This document shows, piece after piece, positions 9,120 to 16,776 of a stretch of DNA of 64,000 nucleotides; the stretch's first letter is position 1; each line of letters starts with the position of its first letter. This DNA is from Lachnospiraceae bacterium UBA1818 (GTDB taxonomy: Bacteria > Bacillota > Clostridia > Lachnospirales > Lachnospiraceae): positions 1 to 64,000 of the forward strand of contig CAJFQZ010000010.1 in assembly GCA_904419285.1 (NCBI GenBank). The letters are read 5' to 3'. The notes below the pieces were generated by a model. It saw only the letters and a list, made by a program, of their open reading frames with translations. It was not told the origin of the DNA and ran no database searches. A program made the translations under genes and the position numbers.

Positions 9120-9192
9120 TACCGTCAGAAATCGCATTTTATACCTTTATGCAACTTATATTTTTCTATTGCCAAGTCAGGTCGCATTTTGG
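9102..9192. promoter_or_regulatory. Candidate MsmR/AraC operator repeats
   Basis: The word GCATTTT occurs at 9134-9140 and 9184-9190 within the identical 9-mer TCGCATTTT, spaced 50 bp apart. An inverted copy CCAAAATGC lies at 9102-9110 and mirrors GCATTTTGG at 9184-9192. All three are in the divergent region between the activator and its likely target operon. Confidence 0.45.
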
Positions 9193-9237
9193 TATATTAT
9201 ATTTATAAATTTTTTAAAATTAAGGGGTTTTTTTAAT

Positions 9238-10086
9238 ATGAGTGATATTCTGTTTTCTGTGTTTCCAAATGAAAATTTTGTAGACCTCGGACTGTACCAG
9301 TTCGGAAAGGAACAATGCGAACCCGCCCACTCCTTCGGGCCGGCATCCCGCAATCATTTTCTCTTCCACTATGTGATCTCCGGCACTGGAAAACTGATGG
9401 CAAACGATTCCAAGGGTGAGACACATACTTATCATATAAAAAGTGGACAGGGATTCATGCTCTTTCCGCGGCAGATCACTACCTATGTGGCGGATGAGAT
9501 GCTTCCCTGGGAATACACCTGGGTCGAATTCGACGGACTGCGTGCAAAAGAGATTGTGGAGATCGCAGGCTTGAGCCCGGACAATCCTATCTATCACGCC
9601 AAGTCCAAAGATCTGCGCGAGAGCATGAAGCAGGAGATGGTCTATATGGCAGAACACGGAGACGAATCCCCCTTCCATCTGATCGGCCACCTCTATCTGT
9701 TCATGGATTATTTTTCCCGCTCCTCTTCCGCCATGAAGATATCGACGGAAGGACGTCTGAGAGACTTTTATGTCAAGGAAGCCCTCAGCTATATCGAGCA
9801 GAATTTTCAAAACGATATCTCCGTTGAGGGCATTGCAGAATTCTGCGGTCTCAATCGGAGCTATTTCGGAAGGATCTTCAAAGAAGCGGTGGGAAAGTCT
9901 CCCAAAGAGTTCATCATGGACTACCGCATGATAAAAGCCGCGGAGCTTCTGAAGCTGACCGGTCTGTCCATAGGCGATATCGGAAACGCGGTGGGCTATC
10001 CGAACCAGCTTCACTTTTCCCGTGCCTTTAAGCATACCTACGGGATGTCGCCAAGAGAATGGAGGAATAAGAACCGGATGAAATAA
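9238..10086 (+). CDS. MsmR-like AraC-family activator
   Basis: A 282-residue regulator. Residues ~20-165 form an AraC-type cupin sugar-sensing domain (HYVISGTGKL..., GQGFMLFPRQ). Residues ~185-280 form the double HTH, ending GMSPREWRN. It is transcribed divergently from the alpha-galactoside importer operon, the standard arrangement for MsmR/RafR activators. The start at 9238 (MSDILFSVFP) is chosen over the upstream frame because AAGGGG lies ahead of it and the cupin begins soon after. Effector identity is inferred. Confidence 0.9.
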   Translation: MSDILFSVFPNENFVDLGLYQFGKEQCEPAHSFGPASRNHFLFHYVISGTGKLMANDSKGETHTYHIKSGQGFMLFPRQITTYVADEMLPWEYTWVEFDGLRAKEIVEIAGLSPDNPIYHAKSKDLRESMKQEMVYMAEHGDESPFHLIGHLYLFMDYFSRSSSAMKISTEGRLRDFYVKEALSYIEQNFQNDISVEGIAEFCGLNRSYFGRIFKEAVGKSPKEFIMDYRMIKAAELLKLTGLSIGDIGNAVGYPNQLHFSRAFKHTYGMSPREWRNKNRMK

Positions 10087-10289
10087 ATCCGGGTCTGCTG
10101 ATTAAATAGAACCCCCTCCTGTTTGACTGCTCTCATTCGATCAGCAGAAATCCGCAAGTTGAAGATACCGGCTCCACACTGCGGTATTTCAACAGGAAAA
10201 TTTCCGGCTGCTCTTATTCATACACGATTCGAGTACTGTCAGCAGAGAAAATATCCGGGATTGTGTTTGAAGTTCTGTCTTGAATTCAG

Positions 10290-10333
10290 CAAAAAAAGGA
10301 AAAGCTGACAGAACATTTCCATTAGCTTTTCCT
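10290..10333 (-). terminator. Intrinsic terminator of the fructokinase gene
   Basis: A perfect 10-bp inverted repeat (AGGAAAAGCT at 10297-10306 with 10324-10333) is followed on the minus strand by seven T. It ends the fructokinase transcript. The rest of 10087-10370 holds no gene; a weaker imperfect stem lies at 10158-10193. Confidence 0.8.
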
Positions 10334-10370
10334 GTTTGGCGGACGATTTATTTAATCAACACCCCCGAAT

Positions 10371-11330
10371 TTATTTTCGGATGAGCTCTTCTACATCTTT
10401 CCTCTCGGGCATCGCCTTGATCGCGCCTTTTTTCATGGTCACAAGCGCTGCTGCCGCGTTGGCGAATGTGAGCATCTCGCCGAGCTGCTCTTCTGTCAGA
10501 TTGTCAAAATCATGTTCCACTATGTAGTTCAGAGAACTTCCGCAGAATGTATCTCCTGCTCCTGTCGTCTCGATCGCCTTTACCGAGAATCCCGGACGCT
10601 CTACGCGCATTCCTTTATAATAAGCGCGGCTGCCGTCCTTCCCCATGGTCAGGAGGATCAGCGGGATATTATATTTCTCCTGAAGATAGGCGATACCTTC
10701 GTCATAATCTTCTTTTCCGGAGACAAACTGGATCTCATTGTCAGAAATCTTAAGGATGTCGCAGTATCCGAATCCATATTCCATCTGTTCCTTTGCAAGA
10801 TCCAGAGAACTCCAGAGCGGCGGTCTCAAGTTCGGATCAAAGGAGATCAGGCATCCGTTTTCCTTTGCGGCTTTCAGCGCTTTCTTCGTCGCCTCGCGCA
10901 CACCGTCATGAGTCATGGAAAGTGTACCGAAGTGGAAGATCTTTGTCTGACCGATAAATTCAGGATCGACCTCTTCCGCTGTCAGCATCATATCCGCTCC
11001 CGGATTGCGGTAGAAGGAGAATTCTCTGTCTCCATCCGGAAATGTATGGACAAATGCGAGTGTTGTGTTCACCTCATCATCCATCACAAGATGGGATGCG
11101 TCGATTCCTGCGTCTGTTATCGTATCCTTTAAAAGCCTGCCGAACTGATCCTGTCCTACTTTTCCCAGGAATGCTGTTTTCTTTCCCATCTTATTGAGCA
11201 GTGCGAGCACATTGCACGGAGCTCCGCCCGGGCATGCCTCAAACATATTGTTGCCCTGCTCGCTCTGTCCATTCATCGTAAAGTCGATCAGCAGCTCGCC
11301 AAGTGCGATCACATCATATTTTTTTTTCAT
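10371..11330 (-). CDS. scrK: Fructokinase, PfkB family
   Basis: A 319-residue ribokinase-fold kinase. The N-terminal motif GGAPCNVLALLNKMG with GKVGQDQFG and the C-terminal ATP/anion-hole motif ETTGAGDTFCG (catalytic Asp in GAGD) are intact. PfkB fructokinases phosphorylate fructose to fructose 6-phosphate. This fits the neighbouring sucrose-cleaving GH13_4 enzyme, which would release fructose. AGGAGG precedes the ATG at 11330. Another sugar substrate within the PfkB family is possible. Confidence 0.85.
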   Translation of the reverse strand: MKKKYDVIALGELLIDFTMNGQSEQGNNMFEACPGGAPCNVLALLNKMGKKTAFLGKVGQDQFGRLLKDTITDAGIDASHLVMDDEVNTTLAFVHTFPDGDREFSFYRNPGADMMLTAEEVDPEFIGQTKIFHFGTLSMTHDGVREATKKALKAAKENGCLISFDPNLRPPLWSSLDLAKEQMEYGFGYCDILKISDNEIQFVSGKEDYDEGIAYLQEKYNIPLILLTMGKDGSRAYYKGMRVERPGFSVKAIETTGAGDTFCGSSLNYIVEHDFDNLTEEQLGEMLTFANAAAALVTMKKGAIKAMPERKDVEELIRK

Positions 11331-11348
11331 CTCATTTTCCTCCTGTTT

Positions 11349-12296
11349 TTAATTAAAGTATACGAGTTCCTCTATCGGCTCTGCCGGTTCAATATTCTCC
11401 GCTTCCAGGACGGGACCTTCGCCGCGGTATACCGACAGATTGGCAAAGCGGACTTTTGCCCGGACTTTCACCCACTGTCCTGCCTTCAGCTTCGGCGCGT
11501 ACGCGCTCCTGCACACATATCCGAGAAAAGAGGTATCGTCGGCACAGCATGTCATCGCCATCCGTCCCGGCAGAAATACTTTGGCCGGAAATGCCTTGGG
11601 CTTCATCACCTTCGCGGTAAACTCCACAACCTTTCCCTTATACCTCTCAGGATGCTCCATCATATCCACATACCAGATTCCGTAATCCTCACGGCGGATC
11701 TCGATCACCGGCGCTTTCAGATCATACGGCACCTCATCCTCAAAAATATTGTCAAGCTCTCCGTTCTCATCTTCAAAAATGACCTCCGCCTGGGGGCTGA
11801 CTACCTTTACGCTTCTCCTGTACCCTGCAAGAGGCTTCTTATCTTCACAGCGGTTGAAGAGCACAAGTTCTGCTCCTCTTACCATCTCAACAAACAGCGG
11901 TTTCAGATTCGTCAGGTACATCTGAAATGTACTTGCATCCACTGTCGTGATCTTCTGCTCTACAGCCCATCCCGCCGGAAGCTTCATATTCTCAAAATCA
12001 CTTACCTTCCACATTCCGTTGTATTCTATAACAACCCGCTCCGGCTCGTGTTTTCTGTTCATCTCTTCCAGCCATTCTTCCGTAAAGTCCTCCTGATCCT
12101 CGACCTTCTCGATCACAACGCCGTATCTCAGAAGTTCCATCGGATTATACTCTTCCTCCCCTTCCTCGCAGAGGATCAGAAGGGTCTTGCCGTCGATCTG
12201 GAAGTAATCCTGCTTCAGTGTGAAGTCCAGGAACTGGGTCTTTCCGCTGTCCAGAAATCCTGTCATCAGATATACCATTACATCAGGTTCTTTCAT
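11349..12296 (-). CDS. COG0523-like GTPase fused to a DUF1980-type C-terminal domain
   Basis: A 315-residue two-domain protein. The first ~190 residues resemble CobW/COG0523 metallochaperone GTPases, with a Walker A-like loop GFLDSGKTQF. The canonical CxCC metal motif and the GTPase NKxD motif are not obvious (FNRCEDKK is in its place). Residues ~200-315, with MTCCADDTSFLGYVC, resemble the C-terminal part of YcgQ/DUF1980 proteins. Those are usually separate and travel with DUF318 permeases and COG0523 proteins in zinc-related loci. ATG at 12296 with AGGAGA is preferred over an upstream TTG that overlaps that site. Function is inferred: trace-metal handling with the next gene. Confidence 0.65.
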   Translation of the reverse strand: MKEPDVMVYLMTGFLDSGKTQFLDFTLKQDYFQIDGKTLLILCEEGEEEYNPMELLRYGVVIEKVEDQEDFTEEWLEEMNRKHEPERVVIEYNGMWKVSDFENMKLPAGWAVEQKITTVDASTFQMYLTNLKPLFVEMVRGAELVLFNRCEDKKPLAGYRRSVKVVSPQAEVIFEDENGELDNIFEDEVPYDLKAPVIEIRREDYGIWYVDMMEHPERYKGKVVEFTAKVMKPKAFPAKVFLPGRMAMTCCADDTSFLGYVCRSAYAPKLKAGQWVKVRAKVRFANLSVYRGEGPVLEAENIEPAEPIEELVYFN

Positions 12297-12340
12297 GATC
12301 TGTCTCTCCTTCAATTCTTTCCGGCTCAGTCACGCTGTTC

Positions 12341-13450
12341 TTACACAACACCGAACAGCTCTGCCAGCTTATCTTCCTTCAGCTCGGCGCCGATCACACA
12401 GATCCTTCCCGTATATTCCGGTGCGCCTGTCCTTACTTCATGTTCTCCCGGCACCATATCGAAATAGATCCACTCTCCGTCAGCTCCTGCCACCATGCCC
12501 TTGGCACGGAGAACATTCCCATAGTTATCTCCGCTCTCAAGCTGCTTCAGGATATCAGAGATCTGCTCCTTCGTATAAGTATGGATCGTCTCACGTCCCC
12601 AGCTCGTAAACACTTCATCCGCGTGATGATGTCCTGCATGATCATGATGATCGTGACCGCAGCAGCCATCGTGGTCATGATGATGCTCGTGATGGTGCTC
12701 ATGGTCGTGATGGTGCTCGTGATCATGATCGTGGTCGTGGTGGTGCTCATGCTCATGATCGTGCTCATGGTCATGACCGCAGCACTCGCCGTGTTCGTGA
12801 TGTTCACCGCACTCGGGACAGATCACCTCCGCCAGAAGTTCCTCTTCCAGCGATTTCCCCGACTCCATCGTCTCCAGGATCTTCCTGCCCGGAAGCTGTG
12901 CGATCGGAGTCGTGATAAACGGAGCCTTGTCATTCAACTCACGGAGGATCGCGATGCCCTCCTCAATCTTCTCCGGTTTTGCCTTGTCGGTACGGCTTAA
13001 GATGACTGCTCCTGCATACTCGATCTGATTGCTGAAGAACTCCCCAAAGTTCTTTCTGTAGATCCTGCACTTGGTTACATCCACCACTGTTGTAAAGCTG
13101 TTCAGCTCTGCATCGATCTCCGCCTGCACATCCTGCACTGCCTTGATCACATCAGACAGCTTGCCCACTCCGGAGGGCTCGATCAGGATCCTGTCCGGGT
13201 GATAAGTGTCAACAACTTCCCTGAGCGACTTGCCGAAATCTCCCACCAGGGAACAGCAGATGCATCCGGAATTCATCTCGCGGATCTCAATCCCTGATTC
13301 CTTCAGGAATCCCCCGTCGATCCCGATCTCTCCAAATTCATTCTCGATCAGAACGACCTGTTCTCCTGTAAATGCCTCAGAGAGCAGCTTCTTGATCAGC
13401 GTCGTCTTTCCGGCTCCGAGAAAACCGGAGATAATATCTATCTTTGTCAT
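12341..13450 (-). CDS. COG0523 metal-chaperone GTPase with histidine-rich tract
   Basis: A 369-residue G3E-family GTPase. Walker A is GFLGAGKTTLIKKLL near residue 10, the metal motif GCICC is at ~60, and the GTPase base motif SRTDKAKPEK is present. A long His/Asp/Cys tract (~215-285, for example HEHHHDHDHDHE) with CPEC and CCGHD suggests zinc, nickel or cobalt buffering. The C-terminal CobW domain follows. ATG at 13450 has AAGGAAG upstream. The order, with this protein just ahead of the DUF1980 fusion, suggests they work together on metal delivery. The metal is not determinable from sequence. Confidence 0.88.
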   Translation of the reverse strand: MTKIDIISGFLGAGKTTLIKKLLSEAFTGEQVVLIENEFGEIGIDGGFLKESGIEIREMNSGCICCSLVGDFGKSLREVVDTYHPDRILIEPSGVGKLSDVIKAVQDVQAEIDAELNSFTTVVDVTKCRIYRKNFGEFFSNQIEYAGAVILSRTDKAKPEKIEEGIAILRELNDKAPFITTPIAQLPGRKILETMESGKSLEEELLAEVICPECGEHHEHGECCGHDHEHDHEHEHHHDHDHDHEHHHDHEHHHEHHHDHDGCCGHDHHDHAGHHHADEVFTSWGRETIHTYTKEQISDILKQLESGDNYGNVLRAKGMVAGADGEWIYFDMVPGEHEVRTGAPEYTGRICVIGAELKEDKLAELFGVV

Positions 13451-13585
13451 TTCTGTCTTCCTTCTTTCTTTTTCTTTCCGTCCGCCGCCCGCCGGCACAG
13501 CTGCGCCGGCAAATGCCTTCCGACGGAATCAACTTCTGATTTTATTTTGCAGGAGACGGCTCTGCACATGCACTCCGCCTCACTG

Positions 13586-14341
13586 TCAGTCTGTAATGTC
13601 AAGTTCCACCGGGCAGTGGTCAGATCCCATCACATCTGTCAGGATCTTCGCATCCTGAAGCCTGTCCTTCAGGCTTTCAGATACACAGAAATAATCAATA
13701 CGCCATCCTGCATTCTTCGCCCGGGCGCTGAACCGGTAGGACCACCAGGAATAGATCCCGGTCTGATCCGGATAAAAATAGCGGAACGTGTCAATGAATC
13801 CCGCATCGAGAAGTTCGGTGAACTTCTGCCGCTCTTCATCCGTAAACCCGGCATTTCTCCGGTTTGTCTTCGGATTCTTCAGGTCGATCTCCTCGTGGGC
13901 AACGTTCATATCACCTGTTACGATGACCGGCTTCTTCTCCTCAAGCTTCTTCAGATACCCGCGGAAATCATCCTCCCACTTCATACGGTAATCAAGCCGC
14001 GCCAGCTCATTCTGGGAATTAGGCGTATACACCGTGACAAAATAGAAGTCTTCAAACTCGCAGGTGATCACTCGCCCCTCCTGGTCATGCTCCTCTATGC
14101 CGATCCCGTAAGCTACGGAAAGCGGTTCTTTCTTCGTGAACACTGCAGTTCCGGAATATCCCTTTCTCACGGCATAGTTCCAGTACTGGTGATACCCCTC
14201 CAGGTCAAGGACAAGCTGTCCCTCCTGCATCTTCGTCTCCTGTATGCAGAAGATATCTGCATCCGCCTCCCGGAAAAAGTCAAGGAATCCCTTCTGGACA
14301 CATGCCCGTATACCATTTACATTCCATGATATCAGCTTCAT
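13586..14341 (-). CDS. Exodeoxyribonuclease III (AP endonuclease, ExoA/Xth type)
   Basis: A 251-residue endonuclease/exonuclease/phosphatase-fold enzyme for base-excision repair. Hallmark motifs are the start [13 protein letters not shown], the metal ligand Glu in [22 protein letters not shown], and the catalytic GSDHCPV near the C-terminus. ATG at 14341 is preceded by GGAGGC and matches the family start; the open frame extends upstream but lacks homology there. It is expected to cleave DNA at abasic sites. Length is typical for Firmicutes ExoA. Confidence 0.93.
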   Translation of the reverse strand: MKLISWNVNGIRACVQKGFLDFFREADADIFCIQETKMQEGQLVLDLEGYHQYWNYAVRKGYSGTAVFTKKEPLSVAYGIGIEEHDQEGRVITCEFEDFYFVTVYTPNSQNELARLDYRMKWEDDFRGYLKKLEEKKPVIVTGDMNVAHEEIDLKNPKTNRRNAGFTDEERQKFTELLDAGFIDTFRYFYPDQTGIYSWWSYRFSARAKNAGWRIDYFCVSESLKDRLQDAKILTDVMGSDHCPVELDITD

Positions 14342-14372
14342 TCTGCCTCCTATGTCTTCTATATAATAGTAC

Positions 14373-15110
14373 TTATCTATAGTGAACCTCCTGCAGGAAC
14401 AGTCCCTGTGCCGGAGCAAGGAAACCTGACTGTCTCCTGTCCAGCGTCCTCAGCGCATCTGCCGCGCTCTCGGGCGAACGCTCCCCGGTGCCTGCTTCAA
14501 TCAGGGTTCCTGTCAGTATGCGCACCATGTGGTAGAGAAAACCGGTGCCCTCATACCTGATCTTTACCCTGCTGCCTTGTCCGCTGACTATTATAGCATA
14601 AATCGTCCTCTTTGTGGACTTTTCCTCTTTTTTATCCGTATACCCTGCAAACTCATGAGTCCCTATAAGGCAGCCCGCGGCTGTGCGCATGGCGGAAAGA
14701 TCCAGCTTCCGGGGATAATGAAAGCAGTATCTCCTTGTGAATACATCCGGACGTTCCCCGGTATCAATATAATACTCATACACTTTCCCCACCGCGCTCT
14801 TTCTCGCGTGGAATCCGTTTTTCACAAGCGCCGCCTCCAGGATCCTGATATCCGGAGGCAGGATCCCGTTCACCTGCTTCAGGAAAAACCCATCCTCCGC
14901 CAGACCGCGGAGAACCACACTCGCAGTCTGCCCTCTCGCGTGAACGCCCCCGTCTGTACGGCCGGAGCCGTCCACCTCCACCGCATAGCCTGCTTTTTCT
15001 GAAATACATCTCTCCAGTATGCCCTGTATCGTATTCTCTGTGCTGGCCTGTCTCTGCCACCCTTGATATCCGGTGCCGTCATAGGCAATAGTCAGTTTAT
15101 ATGTCCTCAT
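14373..15110 (-). CDS. truA: tRNA pseudouridine synthase A
   Basis: A 245-residue TruA that makes pseudouridine at positions 38-40 of tRNA anticodon stems. The catalytic Asp lies in [15 protein letters not shown], with the opening [17 protein letters not shown] and the C-terminal motif [17 protein letters not shown] at 15110 (MRTYKLT) is chosen because the family starts there; the 24 upstream codons lack homology. It is followed closely by the exonuclease gene. Confidence 0.94.
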   Translation of the reverse strand: MRTYKLTIAYDGTGYQGWQRQASTENTIQGILERCISEKAGYAVEVDGSGRTDGGVHARGQTASVVLRGLAEDGFFLKQVNGILPPDIRILEAALVKNGFHARKSAVGKVYEYYIDTGERPDVFTRRYCFHYPRKLDLSAMRTAAGCLIGTHEFAGYTDKKEEKSTKRTIYAIIVSGQGSRVKIRYEGTGFLYHMVRILTGTLIEAGTGERSPESAADALRTLDRRQSGFLAPAQGLFLQEVHYR

Positions 15111-15187
15111 CTTCTCTGTTTCCCATTCATTTACTTCTTGTGCGCATCCCGCGGAACGTTTTATAGAAAACAAAATTTCCACCTAAA

Positions 15188-15225
15188 TAAAAAACCGGTC
15201 GTACTCTTTTAAGAGTATAACCGAT
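15188..15225 (-). terminator. Terminator after nrdR
   Basis: On the minus strand ATCGGTTATACTCTT pairs with AAGAGTACGACCGGT and is followed by TTTTTTATTT. It separates the nrdR and truA transcription units. Confidence 0.75.
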
Positions 15226-15266
15226 TTTCTCCTTTTCCTCAATGGAATTTCTCTACTGGAATTTTT

Positions 15267-15716
15267 CTACTGAAGGAACTTCTTCAGCTCATCCATAAAT
15301 GTACTCGCATCCTTGAACTCTCTGTACACCGAAGCAAACCGCACGTACGCGACGGGATCAAGATCTTTCAGCTTGTCCATGACGATCTCACCGATCACGC
15401 TGCTCGGGATCTCCTTTTCTTCCCGGTTAAAGATCTCTCTCTCGATCGCATCGATCGTCTTCTGGATCTGCTCCGCCGGAACGGGACGCTTATAGCATGC
15501 GCTCAGCACGCCGTTCTCGATCTTGGCACGTTCATACTGTTCCCGGTTATTGTCCTTCTTGATGACGATCAGCGGGATGGTCTCAACCTTCTCATAAGTC
15601 GTAAATCTTCTGCCGCATTCGTCGCAGGAACGTCTCCTGCGGATAGTGCTTTTGTCCTCCGCCGGCCGGGAATCGATCACTCTTGTATCAGGGTTTCCGC
15701 AATATGGACATTTCAT
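15267..15716 (-). CDS. nrdR: Transcriptional repressor NrdR
   Basis: A 149-residue repressor of ribonucleotide reductase genes. It has the N-terminal zinc ribbon MKCPYCGNPDTRVIDSRP with CDECGRRFTTYE, and the ATP-cone domain (about 49-139) with VIKKDNNREQYERAKI. The start at 15716 matches the invariant family start. It lies 45 bp after the ylmC-like gene, probably in one transcript, and is closed by a strong terminator. Confidence 0.96.
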   Translation of the reverse strand: MKCPYCGNPDTRVIDSRPAEDKSTIRRRRSCDECGRRFTTYEKVETIPLIVIKKDNNREQYERAKIENGVLSACYKRPVPAEQIQKTIDAIEREIFNREEKEIPSSVIGEIVMDKLKDLDPVAYVRFASVYREFKDASTFMDELKKFLQ

Positions 15717-15761
15717 AGTCTGTTCCGCCTTTCCTTTCGTTCTTTTCATTATACACAACAT

Positions 15762-16016
15762 CTAAAACTTTTGCAAAAATTTTTCTTCCTGGATCTCAAC
15801 AAGAATGGTGTCAGGACCGATCTTCCGTATACATCCAAATGGGATCACATACTCGCAGTCTGTCCCAAAAAAGCCGCAGATCTTTCCCGGTCCCGGGATC
15901 ACGATCGCCTCCACTTCTCCGGTGCAGACATTGATCTCCACGTCCACAACACAGCCGAGCCTCCTGCCACTGCAGATATTGATCACCTCTTTCTCACGCA
16001 GTTCACAGATCCTCAT
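15762..16016 (-). CDS. YlmC/YmxH-family sporulation-associated protein (PRC-barrel)
   Basis: An 84-residue protein beginning MRICELREKEVINI with the PRC-barrel-like body GRRLGCVVDVEI. The family is widespread in endospore formers; its biochemical role is not established. ATG at 16016 has GGGAGG upstream. It precedes nrdR by 45 bp. Its presence is weak evidence that the host belongs to a spore-forming lineage. Confidence 0.85.
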   Translation of the reverse strand: MRICELREKEVINICSGRRLGCVVDVEINVCTGEVEAIVIPGPGKICGFFGTDCEYVIPFGCIRKIGPDTILVEIQEEKFLQKF

Positions 16017-16266
16017 CTTCCCGATCCTCCCCTCAGCTTCAGAACCTCTGCGGCACGGCAGAATGCTTTTCGGAACCCGCATGCCGCATCGTCCGACGGA
16101 CTTCTGGTTATTACAATATATGAGATTTATCAGATAGGGTTACACTTTCCCACACCCTTCTGATCATTTTCCCCTTTTCTTTTCTTCCCTGCTGCACTAC
16201 AATAGGAATGTCAGCATCTGCATTGACCTGAAATGCAGAAAAAGAAATCAAGGAGAATATTCTGTT

Positions 16267-16641
16267 ATGAAAGAAACGATCTTACTCTTCAACCCTCCGG
16301 AAAAGGAGAAGCTCTTAAAGATTGAGATGGCTCTGTTCCCGCTCCATGTGCGCCTCAAAAAGGTGAGAACTGAGCAGTACTGCCAGCCGCTTGGCGTCCT
16401 TGCCGGAATCAAGGACATGGCTCCTGCAGAAGGGACTCATGAGGGCGGGGAACTGCCCGATACATTGTTCGTATTCTGTTTTATGGAAGGGAACCGTCTG
16501 GATCAGGCTCTCGCCGCACTCCGGAAATGCGGCGCCGGCCCCTTCCCCTACAAGGCTGTCCTGACGCCCACCAACAGTCAGTGGACAGCTCCGGACTGCT
16601 TTGAGGAGATCCGCCGGGAACACGAAGCCATGCATTCCTGA
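16267..16641 (+). CDS. DUF3783 domain protein
   Basis: A 124-residue protein of unknown function. The central stretch QYCQPLGVLAGI and the C-terminal KAVLTPTNSQWT match the DUF3783 pattern common in Clostridia. No membrane segment or catalytic motif was seen. AAGGAGA precedes the start. It is monocistronic and closed by the hairpin at 16696-16737. Confidence 0.75.
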   Translation: MKETILLFNPPEKEKLLKIEMALFPLHVRLKKVRTEQYCQPLGVLAGIKDMAPAEGTHEGGELPDTLFVFCFMEGNRLDQALAALRKCGAGPFPYKAVLTPTNSQWTAPDCFEEIRREHEAMHS

Positions 16642-16695
16642 GCCGCATTGTCCCTCAGGCTGTATCATAACACCCTCAGAACACCGGGCATAATC

Positions 16696-16737
16696 AAACA
16701 GACGGCGGGACGCTTTTCAGCGTTCCGCCGTCTGTTT
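16696..16737. terminator. Bidirectional terminator
   Basis: Arms of 19 bp (AAACAGACGGCGGGACGCT at 16696-16714 with 16719-16737, one G-T pair) lie between the convergent DUF3783 and GH2 genes. T-rich sequence follows on both strands. Confidence 0.85.
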
Positions 16738-16776
16738 GTTTTTCACTTCACAGAACTTCTCAGCACTGTGCTTTCT

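Noticed and set aside
12640..12790. Possible tandem repeat or CRISPR-like array
   Set aside because: It is the His/Asp codon tract of the COG0523 protein.
12547..12807. Met/Thr/Ile-rich frame over the histidine-rich tract
   Set aside because: Frame-shifted reading of CAT/GAT codons of the GTPase gene.
13480..13585. Zur box upstream of the COG0523 gene
   Set aside because: No TCGTAAT-type palindrome was found, so zinc control is not supported by sequence here.
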